Shown here piece by piece: positions 7,344 to 16,230 of a DNA stretch of 64,000 bases. Within the stretch, counting starts at the first letter, position 1; each line of letters begins with the position of its first letter. The stretch is taken from the NCBI RefSeq assembly GCF_900184945.1, contig NZ_FXYF01000003.1, forward strand, positions 310,001-374,000, given 5' to 3'. The notes below the pieces were generated by a model. That model was not told the origin of the DNA, ran no database searches, and worked only from the letters and a program-made list of their open reading frames with translations. The translations under genes and the position numbers were made by a program. This DNA comes from Antarctobacter aquimaris. GTDB lineage: Bacteria > Pseudomonadota > Alphaproteobacteria > Rhodobacterales > Rhodobacteraceae.

Positions 7344-7787
7344 TCAAGGCTGACCGATGCACGGTTCCCGGGTGCCATTTTCCGGCGGCCGACAGCCCGG
7401 GATCAGTTGCAGGTGAACCGTTCCATCCAGCTGCCCCAGTTGCTCATGTTCATGGTGCGCTCGTGCAACCGTAGGTATTGGACGACCCGCGGATATGGTC
7501 GAAACGCGCCCGGCGGTTCCAAAGACCGGGCCGATGCTTTCGGCATACATGTAGCAGATCCGGTTCGTGGTGTGCCCGACCAGCGCCGTCTGGCCCGGTT
7601 CCAGCGTCCACCACCCGTTGGTCACCCAGTTGCCCTGGAAATCGCGATAGTGGACCGCGGTCTGGATGCGCTTGTTGCAGGCGTTCAGGAAGACGACCGA
7701 GAACCAGTTGCCCCCGGAGGACTGGCTGTGTGCGCGGTTCGGGAGGCTTCCGACCGCCAGAAGGAGGCAGAACGCCAGCTTGAGAAT
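7344..7787 (-). CDS. DUF1036-like secreted protein without a normal start codon
   Basis: The frame resembles DUF1036 proteins: VVFLNACNKRIQTAVHYRDF, then GNWVTNGWWTLEPGQTALVG and NRICYMYAE. A good signal peptide (LKLAFCLLLAVGSLPNRAHSQ) precedes it, but no ATG, GTG or TTG occurs in this frame near its front. The codon before LKLAF is ATT at 7787, which could be a rare start or a mutated ATG. AAGGGA lies about 16 bases upstream, too far to be convincing. The C-terminal third looks degenerate. It may be a gene with ATT start or a young pseudogene. Confidence 0.55.
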   Translation of the reverse strand: MLKLAFCLLLAVGSLPNRAHSQSSGGNWFSVVFLNACNKRIQTAVHYRDFQGNWVTNGWWTLEPGQTALVGHTTNRICYMYAESIGPVFGTAGRVSTISAGRPIPTVARAHHEHEQLGQLDGTVHLQLIPGCRPPENGTREPCIGQP

Positions 7788-8160
7788 GCGGTCCCACGGA
7801 AATCCCTTGGTCGATTTGTCCTTGTAACTCCGCAGACTGGGGCAACCTCGCTCACACGGTTTGCCGGGCGCGGGTCCGACCGCGATCTCGCGGGCGTGCT
7901 GTCCCCGCTGCCCCGTCCGGGGCGTCGGCCAGGAGTGAGCCGAACCGGGGCAAATTGGCGGAGATGCCTGCCCGCTGCCGTCAGGATATCCGAGGTGGCA
8001 GCGTCCTCTTCATGATTGGCTTTGCGCGGCGCGGCAGAAGTGCGGTGCAAGAGGTCGCGGAACGACGGCGCACATGCGCCAGGCGCGGGTCATCTCGATG
8101 GGCGCAATGCAGGGGGCGCGGCGTCCAGGTGCACCGGGTCGAAACATGGGCTGAAGGGGC
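7788..8160. other. Intergenic region without recognised gene
   Basis: About 370 bases between the DUF1036-like frame and the hairpin downstream of the next minus-strand gene. Open frames exist on both strands but have no ribosome site and no recognisable protein pattern. It may contain the promoter of the minus-strand DUF1036-like frame. Confidence 0.5.
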
Positions 8161-8190
8161 TGCGGCGGGGGCTCATCGGACCCCGCCGCA
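8161..8190 (-). terminator. GC-rich hairpin downstream of the secreted-protein gene
   Basis: A perfect 10-base stem (TGCGGCGGGG with CCCCGCCGCA) and a ten-base loop lie eight bases after the stop of the minus-strand gene ending at 8198. No T-run follows, so it is a stabilising or Rho-assisted terminator hairpin rather than a classical one. Confidence 0.6.
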
Positions 8191-8197
8191 TGGGCGA

Positions 8198-8674
8198 TCA
8201 GTTCAGTGTCAACTCGCCGTCGACGACGTTGGTGTAGTCGTCGCCCTGGCCTCCGGCGTCGAAGGTGCCGCCGCCGGTGATGCTGGCCCATTTCCCGGTA
8301 CCGCCCTTGACCATCCATTCGCCCTGGGTGCGGCCCTCGGCGCTCAGGCCCTTGGCGGTCCACCGGATCACGGCCACGTCGCCGTCGCCGTCGGTGTAGT
8401 GGCACAGGCCGTCACCCGACACGGCCCCCTTGTCGATCAGGATCGCCCCGAAACAGGGGCCGGTGGCCGCGGCGAAGGGGTTGTTCGGGTTCTCGGTTTC
8501 GAAATGTTTGTACATCGTGGAGACGTGGACGGCCACGAGGCCTTCCGACACCGGCATCGCCTGGGTGGAGGACGCGCCGTGGCCGACCCCCTTGGCAGAG
8601 ACAGTTTCGGCAAGGGTGGGACTGGCAAAGACAACAAGAGACGCCAAAAGGGCGGAAAAACGGCTGGAATACAT
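8198..8674 (-). CDS. Secreted beta-rich protein of unknown function
   Basis: 158 residues. A clear signal peptide (MYSSRFSALLASLVVFASPT, then LAETVS) is followed by a mature domain with two Cys (GPCFGAILI and GLCHYTDGDGD) and a Gly-rich finish G-G-T-G-K-W-A-S-I-T-G-G-G-T-F. The pattern of short strands ending in 'GTGK..GITGGG' resembles small beta-barrel secreted proteins of the calycin/allene-oxide-cyclase type. That link is a resemblance only. GGAG is near the start on the minus strand. Confidence 0.75.
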   Translation of the reverse strand: MYSSRFSALLASLVVFASPTLAETVSAKGVGHGASSTQAMPVSEGLVAVHVSTMYKHFETENPNNPFAAATGPCFGAILIDKGAVSGDGLCHYTDGDGDVAVIRWTAKGLSAEGRTQGEWMVKGGTGKWASITGGGTFDAGGQGDDYTNVVDGELTLN

Positions 8675-8951
8675 GACTTTCTCCTAAGCAAGCGCCCCCG
8701 CTGACTGCGGGACGCCTGGGCAGGATACCATGGTTCTCATGGCAGAGGGGTGGCCGGTGCGCAGTTGGAGGATCCGCGGCCATGCGGGGCGGCGGCAGGG
8801 ACCATGACGGCAGGGCCACATGTTCCGCAGCGGGCAGAGGACGGATGGGCCTTGGCGGCCCTTCGAGGGTCGGCGGCTCCTGGCAGGATCGGGCGCCGCG
8901 ATTGCGTCCGGCGCGATCTGCCGCCAAGGTGGCGCAAAGGGGAGGGACCAC

Positions 8952-9425
8952 ATGGGCGTGATCTGGGCAGGGGTGCTGATCGGCATCGGCGGCACAGTGG
9001 CGATGGACCTCTGGGCGCTGCTGCTGAACCGGGTGGCAGGGCAGGGGATGCCGAACTGGGGCAACGTCGGCCGCTGGGTGGCGGGGCTGTTCCGGGGCCG
9101 GGTGTTTCACGACGACATCGGCGCGGTGCCCCCGGTGCGGGGCGAACTCGCGCTGGGCTGGGCGTTTCATTATTTTGTGGGCGTGGTCTACGGCGTGGTC
9201 TTTGCGTTGAATGTGGGCCGCGCGTGGTTCGGCAATCCGGTCTTCTGGCAGGCGTGGCTCTGGGCGATTGTCACGATCTCCGGCGGCTGGTTCCTGCTGC
9301 AACCGGGGATGGGGCTGGGCTGGGCGCTGTCGAAGACGCCCGCGCCCTGGGTGGGACGGATCAAGGGGCTGGTGGCGCACACGGTCTTTGGGCTGGGGAT
9401 GTGGGCGACGGCGCTGTTGGGGTAG
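8952..9425 (+). CDS. DUF2938-family membrane protein
   Basis: 157 residues with four hydrophobic helices. The family look is GVLIGIGGTVAMDLWALLLN near the start, GRWVAGLFRGRVFHDDI, ELALGWAFHYFVGVVYGVVF and LLQPGMGLGWALSKTP. ATG 8952 has GGGGAGGG a few bases upstream. The function of the family is unknown. It is a single gene, divergent from the secreted-protein gene. Confidence 0.85.
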   Translation: MGVIWAGVLIGIGGTVAMDLWALLLNRVAGQGMPNWGNVGRWVAGLFRGRVFHDDIGAVPPVRGELALGWAFHYFVGVVYGVVFALNVGRAWFGNPVFWQAWLWAIVTISGGWFLLQPGMGLGWALSKTPAPWVGRIKGLVAHTVFGLGMWATALLG

Positions 9426-9527
9426 GTGGACGGAACCCCGTTCGGCGACACCACGCCGGCGGGATCGCGGGGCGGGGTTCAGTCTGACGGTTACCGGGCA
9501 TTAACCGTACTCGAACAATCATGCGGC

Positions 9528-10097
9528 ATGCCGAACTATCGACGTCCAGATGTCCGAGGGGGAACCGTCTTTTTCACCGTCTGCCTCGCAGAGCGGGGCA
9601 GCACGCTGCTGATGGATGAGATTGCGATCCTGCGCGAAGCGGTGAAGGTGACGCGGGAACGGCGGCCCTTCGGGATTGATGCCTGGGTCGTCCTGCCGGA
9701 TCACATGCATGCGGTCTGGACCCTGCCCTTCGATGATCCGAATTACTCGGACAGATGGGGGGCGATCAAGGCACGGTTCTCGAAGCTCGTGCGGTTGAAA
9801 TCGGAGCAGGCGGTGGGTTGCAAACCCACCCTACCCACGGACCGTAGGGTGGGTTTGCAACCCACCGAGGCGGAGCGGCTCCGCGCAGCGCGCAGCCCGA
9901 GCAAGGTCACAAAGCAGGACGCGGGCATTTGGCAGCGGCGGTTTTGGGAGCATCACATTCGGGACGAGGCGGATCAAGCTGCCCACATGCAGTATTGCAT
10001 CCTCGACCCGGTGAAACATGGGCTTGTGGAAAGGCCCGAGGATTGGCCCTATTCCTCGGTGCATCGGGACATGCGCGCGGGCCGGTGGGCTGCGTAA
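9528..10097 (+). CDS. rayT: REP-associated tyrosine transposase (RayT)
   Basis: 189 residues of the Y1/IS200-like HUH superfamily. Visible parts: the N-terminus MPNYRRPDVRGGTVFFTVCL, the HUH motif D58-H59-M-H61, the RWGAIKARFSKLVR helix, IWQRRFWEHHIRDE and the catalytic tyrosine region with Y156 in Q-Y-C-I-L-D-P-V-K-H-G-L. RayTs are domesticated single-copy transposases that cleave and join REP palindromes. Residues 95-113 are encoded by a REP-like inverted pair lying inside the gene, without breaking the frame. Whether the enzyme tolerates this insert is not known. Confidence 0.9.
   Translation: MPNYRRPDVRGGTVFFTVCLAERGSTLLMDEIAILREAVKVTRERRPFGIDAWVVLPDHMHAVWTLPFDDPNYSDRWGAIKARFSKLVRLKSEQAVGCKPTLPTDRRVGLQPTEAERLRAARSPSKVTKQDAGIWQRRFWEHHIRDEADQAAHMQYCILDPVKHGLVERPEDWPYSSVHRDMRAGRWAA
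9812..9866. repeat. REP/BIME-like perfect inverted repeat inside rayT
   Basis: Two 23-base arms (9812-9834 and 9844-9866) are exact reverse complements around the nine-base loop CCACGGACC. Each arm is itself partly palindromic (GGTGGGT-TGCAA-ACCCACC). This is the architecture of a bacterial interspersed mosaic element of two inverted REPs, the substrate type of RayT proteins. It is read in frame as VGCKPTLPTDRRVGLQPT. Confidence 0.85.
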
Positions 10098-10202
10098 GGC
10101 GGGGTCGCCGCGCGGGCTTCGTGCGGATCGGGTGCCTTTGTGACGGGTTCTCCAAGCCCTGTTTGTCACGCATGGGCTTTGGTGGCGCCCCCACCTGCGC
10201 TC

Positions 10203-10290
10203 GCAGGACCCTGCCCGAGGAGGACCCGTCACATTCGCAGCGATGGGGGATGATCAGGGCGCGCTTCTCGAAACGCGTCAGGCAAACCGG
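10203..10290 (+). pseudogene. Fragment of a second RayT-like gene
   Basis: The frame encodes RTLPEEDPSHSQRWGMIRAR then FSKRVRQTG, clearly parallel to WTLPFDDPNYSDRWGAIKAR and FSKLVRLKS in the rayT just upstream. Only about 30 codons around the HUH-downstream helix remain. It is probably the scrap of an older or duplicated RayT gene. Confidence 0.65.
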
Positions 10291-10377
10291 GGCGCGCCAA
10301 GGCAACGTCAAACAAAGTGGATTTTCCCACCCTCGGGCGCTATCGTTTTGACAGGTTCAATAGGAGAAACGCCGGAC

Positions 10378-11037
10378 ATGCGGATTTTTGGATTTGCCTT
10401 TTTCCTATCGGTTTTGGGATCTCATTCCGTCGCCCAATCGCAGACACTGGACATTTCGGTCATCCGCGCGGTCGGCGCGGTTTGTGCAGCCGGGTTCAGC
10501 CCCGAAATCCAGGGGAACCTTGATTCGAAACTGACAACGACGTTTGCAGCGCTTGCCGGCGGGGGCGGGTCATCGATGAACGCCGGCCAGGTTGGGATGG
10601 TGCTCGAAACGCTTTCCTACAATCCCGGAACCGATGCCGATCAGTCCTACTCCAAGTGCATCGCGGATACGATGCAGGCGGTTCTCGCGGTTTCGGAGGC
10701 TGCGAACTCGGCGGCGAGCGGACGAGATATCATCGACAGCAGCCTGCTTGCCGATCCTTTGCAAGTCATGAGGAGCGGAGACCGCTTCACCATGGCGATC
10801 GGCGAAAGCCGTGCCGTCTCGACCGAAACCCTGTTGTTTGCGCTGCACACGGTCGACATCTACAACGGACGGAACTACGTCGGGTTGAACATCGCCGATC
10901 TTGCCGCAGGGCGCAGTGACAGTGTTGAAACCTACCAGTCGCAAGTCCTGAAATTGAATGACCGCTGTTCCGTGTCGCCCTATGCATTCAATCTCGAAAA
11001 GAAGACCGCGTCCTTCCTTGTCTATTGCGCGGATTGA
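10378..11037 (+). CDS. Secreted protein of unknown function
   Basis: 219 residues with a signal peptide (MRIFGFAFFLSVLGSHSVAQ). The mature part is mostly helical and Ala/Ser-rich, with Cys in VCAAGF, YSKCIAD, NDRCSVS and a C-terminal VYCAD, so two disulfides are possible. AGGAGA lies 12 bases before the ATG. Its base composition is less GC-rich than neighbouring genes (codons such as TTT, GAA and GAT are frequent), which with the adjacent RayT debris hints at acquisition. Not recognised. Confidence 0.75.
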   Translation: MRIFGFAFFLSVLGSHSVAQSQTLDISVIRAVGAVCAAGFSPEIQGNLDSKLTTTFAALAGGGGSSMNAGQVGMVLETLSYNPGTDADQSYSKCIADTMQAVLAVSEAANSAASGRDIIDSSLLADPLQVMRSGDRFTMAIGESRAVSTETLLFALHTVDIYNGRNYVGLNIADLAAGRSDSVETYQSQVLKLNDRCSVSPYAFNLEKKTASFLVYCAD

Positions 11038-11281
11038 CGTGACACGGACCCCGTTTCGGACGGACCTGGCGGCTGTGGAGGCAACCGGCGACGCGTCCTC
11101 TGGGGTTCGCCGAGCCAGGCACCTGTCGACCTGACCCAGCCTGATGTGCAGCGTCGGCTGGCTGTCTTGTGCTGCTACCGGTGTCGGCTCCCTGTCACCT
11201 AACGGACCCCAAACGAGTGCCGCACGCATTCCGGCTTCGCAAATACGCTATCGCGCACGCCTCGAACCCGCCCGGCAAACC

Positions 11282-11311
11282 AAGAAATTCACCCTAGCGG
11301 GTGAACTTCTT
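11282..11311 (-). terminator. Hairpin overlapping the ettA stop codon
   Basis: Arms AAGAAATTCACCC (11282-11294) and GGGTGAACTTCTT (11299-11311) pair at 12 of 13 positions around a TAGC loop. The stop codon lies in the hairpin on the minus strand. It is likely the ettA terminator and also faces the plus-strand gene ending at 11037. Confidence 0.6.
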
Positions 11312-12949
11312 GTGCTTCAATCGCGTCGGCTCCAGCGCATCCGCCCCCAGACGGCGCTTCTTGTCCTCTTCGTAGTCGGTAAAGCCGCCCTCGAACCATT
11401 CCACATGCGCCTCGCCCTCGAAGGCGAGCATGTGGGTGCAGATACGGTCGAGGAAGAAGCGGTCGTGCGAGATGACCACGGCGCAGCCGGCGAAATCCAC
11501 AAGGGCGTCTTCCAGCGCCCGCAGCGTTTCAACGTCCAGGTCGTTGGTCGGTTCGTCCAGCAGGATGACGTTGCCGCCCTCTTTCAGGAGGCGCGCCATG
11601 TGCACGCGGTTGCGCTCGCCCCCGGACAGCAGGCCGACCTTCTTCTGCTGGTCGCCGCCCTTGAAGTTGAAGGCGCCGCAGTAGGCGCGGCTGTTGATCT
11701 CGGCATCGCCCAGCTTGATGATCTCGGCTCCGCCGGAAATCGCCTCCCAGACGGTGGCGTCGGCCTTGAGGTCATCGCGCGACTGGTCGACGTAGGCCAG
11801 TTTCACCGTGTCGCCGTATTCGATGCTGCCGCCGTCGGGTTTTTCCTGTCCGGTCAGCATCTTGAACAGGGTCGACTTGCCCGCGCCGTTGGGGCCGATC
11901 ACGCCGACGATGCCGCCCGGCGGCAGCGAAAACGTCAGGTCCTCGATCAGCAGCTTGTCCCCCATGGCCTTCTTGAGGCCGTTGACCTCGATCACCTTCT
12001 GGCCAAGGCGCGGGCCGTTGGGGATGATGATCTGCGCGCGCGACAGCTTTTCGCGCTCGGACTGGCCGGCCATCTCGTTGTAGGCTTGGATCCGGGCCTT
12101 TGACTTGGCCTGACGCGCCTTGGCGCCCTGCCGCATCCACTCCAGTTCGCGCTCCAGCGTCTTCTGCTTGGCCTTGTCCTCTCGCGCTTCCTGGGCCAGG
12201 CGCTTGGCCTTCTGTTCCAGCCAGGCGGAATAATTGCCCTCGTAGGGGATGCCGCGGCCACGGTCGAGTTCGAGGATCCAGCTGGTGATGTCGTCCAGGA
12301 AGTAGCGGTCGTGGGTGACGATCAGGATCGTGCCCTTGTAGTCGATCAGGTGCTTTTGCAGCCAGGCGATGGTCTCGGCGTCGAGGTGGTTCGTCGGTTC
12401 GTCGAGCAGCAGCATCTCGGGCGCTTCGAGCAGCAGCTTGCACAGCGCCACGCGGCGGCGTTCACCGCCCGACAGGTTGGCCGGCATCGCGTCGTCCGGC
12501 GGGCAGCGCAGCGCCTCCAGCGCGACGTCGATCTGGCTGTCGAGGTCCCACAGGTTCTGGCTGTCGATCTCGTCCTGCAGCGCGGCCATCTCGTCGGCGG
12601 TCTCGTCACTGTAGTTCATCGCCAGCTCGTTGTACTTGTCCAGCTTGGCCTTCTTTTCGGCGACGCCGAGCATGACGTTGTCGCGCACGTTCAGTGTCTC
12701 GTCCAGCTTCGGCTCCTGCGGCAGGTAGCCGACGCGCGCGCCCTCGGCGGCCCAGGCCTCGCCCGAGAAATCCTTGTCGAGGCCGGCCATGATGCGCAGC
12801 AGGGTCGATTTACCGGCGCCGTTGACGCCGACAACGCCGATCTTGACTCCGGGGAGGAAGTTCAGGCGGATGTTCTCAAAGCATTTCTTGCCACCGGGAT
12901 AGGTCTTGGACACGCCGTCCATGTGGTAGACATACTGATAGCTTGCCAT
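11294..12949 (-). CDS. ettA: EttA, energy-dependent translational throttle ABC-F protein
   Basis: 551 residues, the usual EttA length, with two ABC domains and no membrane part. Domain 1 has GVNGAGKST, signature LSGGERRRV and LLLDEPTNHLD. The charged linker (about residues 240-300, Arg/Lys/Glu-rich) is the interdomain arm. Domain 2 has GPNGAGKST, LSGGERNRV and ILLDEPTNDLD. EttA binds the ribosomal E site and gates the first elongation step according to the ADP/ATP ratio. It is divergent from the VPLPA-type exported protein and appears monocistronic. Confidence 0.95.
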   Translation of the reverse strand: MASYQYVYHMDGVSKTYPGGKKCFENIRLNFLPGVKIGVVGVNGAGKSTLLRIMAGLDKDFSGEAWAAEGARVGYLPQEPKLDETLNVRDNVMLGVAEKKAKLDKYNELAMNYSDETADEMAALQDEIDSQNLWDLDSQIDVALEALRCPPDDAMPANLSGGERRRVALCKLLLEAPEMLLLDEPTNHLDAETIAWLQKHLIDYKGTILIVTHDRYFLDDITSWILELDRGRGIPYEGNYSAWLEQKAKRLAQEAREDKAKQKTLERELEWMRQGAKARQAKSKARIQAYNEMAGQSEREKLSRAQIIIPNGPRLGQKVIEVNGLKKAMGDKLLIEDLTFSLPPGGIVGVIGPNGAGKSTLFKMLTGQEKPDGGSIEYGDTVKLAYVDQSRDDLKADATVWEAISGGAEIIKLGDAEINSRAYCGAFNFKGGDQQKKVGLLSGGERNRVHMARLLKEGGNVILLDEPTNDLDVETLRALEDALVDFAGCAVVISHDRFFLDRICTHMLAFEGEAHVEWFEGGFTDYEEDKKRRLGADALEPTRLKHKKFTR

Positions 12950-13164
12950 AACGCGACTCCGGCTTTTGAGATCAGGGCGAAGCTCTAGGGCATCGGCCTG
13001 CCGCTTGCAACCGAGGGCGGGGAGGAGGCAGGCGATTTCGTTTCGTCGCGCGGGGAAGGCGTGGCATATTTCAAGCGTCGCCCGGAAGGGGCGATTCAGG
13101 CTTCGGGTTCATGTCCGACCGGATCCGCCCCGCCGCGGACGAGGCTTTTTTCTTCGAGGTTTCC

Positions 13165-13851
13165 ATGCACAGGATTGTCGGCGGGGCGCTGGTGGCAGCG
13201 TGCCTTGTCTCTGCGAGTGCGGCGACAGCCGCGACCCTGACCTATGCCGAGTCTTTGCCCGGGCCGTTCGTGTCCTCTTCGGTTCCGGGCTCTCCGGATG
13301 TCTTCCCGGGTCCTCTCTTTCAGACCATTTCCCTGCAGAAATTCGATGCATCCTTGGGTGTCCTGACTGGTGTGGACATCCATGCCGGCATCACGGGCAC
13401 GGCCACAGGTGGTTTCTACAACTGTGTGGCACGGGGAACGGACTGCGATAATGAGGCGATCACGCTGACACTGAAGATCGCCGGATATTTCGGCATTCCG
13501 GTCTACACGCTGACAGCGGTGAGGGACCTGACATGCACCGCGGCCGAAGGGGTCGTGTGCAGCGATCCAAGGACGATCAACATGGCTGGATCCATTCCCC
13601 CGCCGATAGGTCCCGGGGCCTTCGCGTCCTACACCGGCGCGGGCGCTTTCGACGTATCGCTGCATTACCTGCCAAGCTGGACCCCGGAGGCCCGGATATC
13701 GACCGTCGCGGCATCCAACCTGTTCGCCAGCGTGACCTACACCTATGACGAGACGCCGGCGTCGGTCCCGCTGCCCGCCGGTCTGCCGCTGCTGCTGTGC
13801 GCGCTGGGCATTCTCGGGGTCATTGCGCGCAGCCGCCGAGGGTCGGCCTGA
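13165..13851 (+). CDS. Exported protein with VPLPA-type C-terminal sorting tail
   Basis: 228 residues: signal peptide (MHRIVGGALVAACLVSASAA), a beta-rich central domain with paired Cys (NCVARGTDC and TCTAAEGVVC), and the tail VPLPAGLPLLLCALGILGVI then ARSRR. That tail is a VPLPA motif, a transmembrane helix and a basic end, the PEP-CTERM-like sorting signal cleaved by an exosortase. Such proteins are thought to go to the cell surface or extracellular matrix. No exosortase gene is in this window. GAGGT just before the ATG fixes the start. Confidence 0.85.
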   Translation: MHRIVGGALVAACLVSASAATAATLTYAESLPGPFVSSSVPGSPDVFPGPLFQTISLQKFDASLGVLTGVDIHAGITGTATGGFYNCVARGTDCDNEAITLTLKIAGYFGIPVYTLTAVRDLTCTAAEGVVCSDPRTINMAGSIPPPIGPGAFASYTGAGAFDVSLHYLPSWTPEARISTVAASNLFASVTYTYDETPASVPLPAGLPLLLCALGILGVIARSRRGSA

Positions 13852-13962
13852 CGACGCCTGGCAGAGGGCTGGTGCCCGCGGCCGGTGTTCTTGCGCAGGG
13901 ACATGGAAGGCCTTATCCGGAAGGAAGGTCGCGCCGACGCGCGGCAACCTGAGGGAGCTGGC

Positions 13963-14643
13963 GTGCCGCGAGGGCCAAAGCATTCCGGGCCGGGCGCGGT
14001 GCGCGGTCCGATCGGCGTGGACCTGGGCCGGACCCTGGCCGGTCAGGCGCTGCCCAGGGGCGTGCGCGTGGGTCTGCTCGGCGGGTCCTTCGATCCGCCG
14101 CACGCCGGGCACCTGCACCTGTCGCGCGAGGCGCTCAAGCTGTTCGATCTCGACCGGGTGGTCTGGCTGGTCAGCCCGGGCAACCCGCTGAAACCCAATC
14201 CCCCTGCGCCGCTGGCCGAACGGATGGCGGCGGCCCGCGCGCTGGTCGACGACCCGCGCATCCGGATCAGCGACTTTGAGGCGCGCGCGGGCACCCGCTA
14301 CACCGCCGCCACCCTCGGCGTGCTGCGGCACCGCTTTCCCGGCGTCCGTTTCGTCTGGTTGATGGGGGCCGACAATCTCGTGCAGTTCCACCTCTGGGAA
14401 AGCTGGCGACAGATCCTCGACAGCGTGCCGGTCGGCGTCCTGGCGCGCCCCGGTCTGCGCACGGCGGCGCGCACGGCACCGGCGGCGCGGATCTACCGGG
14501 CGGCCCGGCTTCCGGCGCCGGCCTCGCGCCTGCTGGGCCTGGCGCGGCCGCCGGTCTGGTGTTTCGTGAACATGCCGATGGTGGACCTCAGCTCGTCCGC
14601 GATCCGGGCGGCGGGCCATTGGGTGACAGGTGAGAAATCGTGA
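13963..14643 (+). CDS. nadD: Nicotinate-nucleotide adenylyltransferase
   Basis: About 226 residues from the proposed GTG 13963, which has GAGGGAG six bases upstream; an ATG at 13903 is the alternative. The nucleotidyltransferase motif G-G-S-F-D-P-P-H-x-G-H-L is followed by [12 protein letters not shown] and [18 protein letters not shown]. The C-terminal motif appears as VDLSSSAIR in place of the common I-S-S-T-x-I-R. The enzyme makes nicotinate adenine dinucleotide from NaMN and ATP in NAD synthesis. It is followed 58 bases later by dacB. Confidence 0.92.
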   Translation: MPRGPKHSGPGAVRGPIGVDLGRTLAGQALPRGVRVGLLGGSFDPPHAGHLHLSREALKLFDLDRVVWLVSPGNPLKPNPPAPLAERMAAARALVDDPRIRISDFEARAGTRYTAATLGVLRHRFPGVRFVWLMGADNLVQFHLWESWRQILDSVPVGVLARPGLRTAARTAPAARIYRAARLPAPASRLLGLARPPVWCFVNMPMVDLSSSAIRAAGHWVTGEKS

Positions 14644-14701
14644 AACGGCGTGCGGCACTTGCCGGTTGCCGGGGCGGCCGGGATTCGCTTAGATCGGCGC
14701 C

Positions 14702-16207
14702 ATGACGCAAGGGTTTTCCAGACGTTCCTTCCTGGGCGGGTCCGCGGGGTTTGTCGCCGGCAGCTTGGTGTTGCCGGGGTGGGCCGGTGCGCCGGAGACC
14801 TCGTTGCGCCCCAAGGCGCGGGCCGACGACTTTCGCAAGGCCGTTCTTCCGCCGGCCGAGGCGCTGCTCGAAAAGGCCGGGCTGAACGGCAACACCAGCT
14901 TTGCCGTGATGCGCGCGACCACGGGCGAGACGCTCGAATCGCATGACCCGGAACTCAGCCTGCCGCCGGCCAGCGTGGCCAAGGCGCTGACGGCCGGTTA
15001 CGCGCTGGACGTGCTGGGGCCGGGGTATCGTTTCGTGACGCGGGTGGTCGCCAGCGGCCCGATCCGCGACGGCGTGCTGGACGGCGACCTGGTGCTGGCG
15101 GGCGGCGGCGACCCCACGCTCGATTCCGATGCACTGGCCGACCTGGCCGGGGCGGTGCGGCAGGCCGGGGTGACCAAGGTCACCGGCGGGCTCAAGGTCT
15201 GGGGCGGCGCCCTGCCGATGCTGACCGGGATCGACCCCGACCAGCCCGAGCATGTGGGCTACAACCCGTCGGTGTCGGGGATGAACCTGAACTACAACCG
15301 CGTGCATTTCGAATGGCGCAAGGCGGGCGGCGGCTACGCCGTGACCATGCAGGCCCGCGCGGCGGCGCATACGCCGGACGTGCGAGTGGCGCAGATGGCG
15401 CTCGCAGACCGGATCGTGCCAGTCTACACCTACGAGGACGCCGGCGGGCGCGACAAGTGGACGGTCGCGCAGGGCGCGCTGGGCGATGGCGGGGCACGCT
15501 GGCTGCCGGTGCGCAAGCCCGAAGTCTACGCTGGCGAGGTCTTTCAGACCCTGTTGCGCGCCAACGGGATCACGGTCGGCGCGCCGGGGCTGGCCACGGC
15601 CGCCCCCGAGGGCACGGAACTGGCACGCCGGGAAAGCGTGTCGCTGCGGATCATCCTGCGCGACATGCTGAAATGGTCCACGAACCTCACCGCCGAGGTG
15701 GTCGGCCTGACCGCAACGGCGAAACGGACCGGCAAGGTCCCGGCGTCGCTGGAAGAATCCGCCGCCGAGATGAACGCCTGGGCGCAGCAGGCGCTGGGCG
15801 TGCCGGGCATGGCGCTGGTCGATCACTCGGGCCTGGGCGACCGCAGCCGGGTGACCGCCGGGCAGATGACCGGCGCTCTGCGCGCGCTGCGGCAAAGCAT
15901 GGGCATCAAGGCCCTGCTGAAGCCCATCCCGCTGCGCGACGACGATTACAGGGTGGTCGAGGATCATCCTGTCAGCGTGCATGCCAAGACCGGCACGCTG
16001 AACTTCGTTAGCGGGCTGGCCGGGTTCATCGACCTGCCGGATGGCACGGAACTGGTGTTTGCGATCTTTTCGGCCGACCTGCCGCGCCGGGACAAGCTGA
16101 CCCGCGACCAGCGCGAGCGTCCGGATGGCGGACGCGAGTGGAACAGCCGGGCCAAGGTGCTGCAACAGGCGCTGATCGAACGCTGGAGCGTGCTGTACCA
16201 CAGCTGA
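14702..16207 (+). CDS. dacB: D-alanyl-D-alanine carboxypeptidase/endopeptidase (PBP4-like, S13)
   Basis: 501 residues. An N-terminal twin-arginine motif S-R-R-S-F-L-G-G and hydrophobic stretch indicate export, probably by Tat. The active-site set is S91-V-A-K94, S376-G-L (the usual third residue is Asn, here Leu) and K429-T-G. These peptidases trim or cleave peptidoglycan cross-links in the periplasm. The large insert between the first two motifs is typical of the S13 family. A strong bidirectional hairpin follows. Confidence 0.92.
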   Translation: MTQGFSRRSFLGGSAGFVAGSLVLPGWAGAPETSLRPKARADDFRKAVLPPAEALLEKAGLNGNTSFAVMRATTGETLESHDPELSLPPASVAKALTAGYALDVLGPGYRFVTRVVASGPIRDGVLDGDLVLAGGGDPTLDSDALADLAGAVRQAGVTKVTGGLKVWGGALPMLTGIDPDQPEHVGYNPSVSGMNLNYNRVHFEWRKAGGGYAVTMQARAAAHTPDVRVAQMALADRIVPVYTYEDAGGRDKWTVAQGALGDGGARWLPVRKPEVYAGEVFQTLLRANGITVGAPGLATAAPEGTELARRESVSLRIILRDMLKWSTNLTAEVVGLTATAKRTGKVPASLEESAAEMNAWAQQALGVPGMALVDHSGLGDRSRVTAGQMTGALRALRQSMGIKALLKPIPLRDDDYRVVEDHPVSVHAKTGTLNFVSGLAGFIDLPDGTELVFAIFSADLPRRDKLTRDQRERPDGGREWNSRAKVLQQALIERWSVLYHS

Positions 16208-16230
16208 CCCAGGACGTGCACACATGAAAA

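Noticed and set aside
7450-7845. Alternative minus-strand frame overlapping the DUF1036-like gene
   Set aside because: It begins with ATG but has no domain pattern, whereas the overlapping frame has a signal peptide and DUF1036 features.
9528-10097. Complete insertion sequence around the transposase
   Set aside because: No terminal structures or second transposition gene bound the region, and the protein fits domesticated RayT rather than a mobile IS200/IS605.
11038-11281. Small genes between the secreted protein and ettA
   Set aside because: Open frames exist on both strands, but none has a ribosome site or recognisable features.
13885-13962. Longer N-terminus for NadD
   Set aside because: The extra residues are not seen in the family pattern, and the GTG at 13963 has a better ribosome site.
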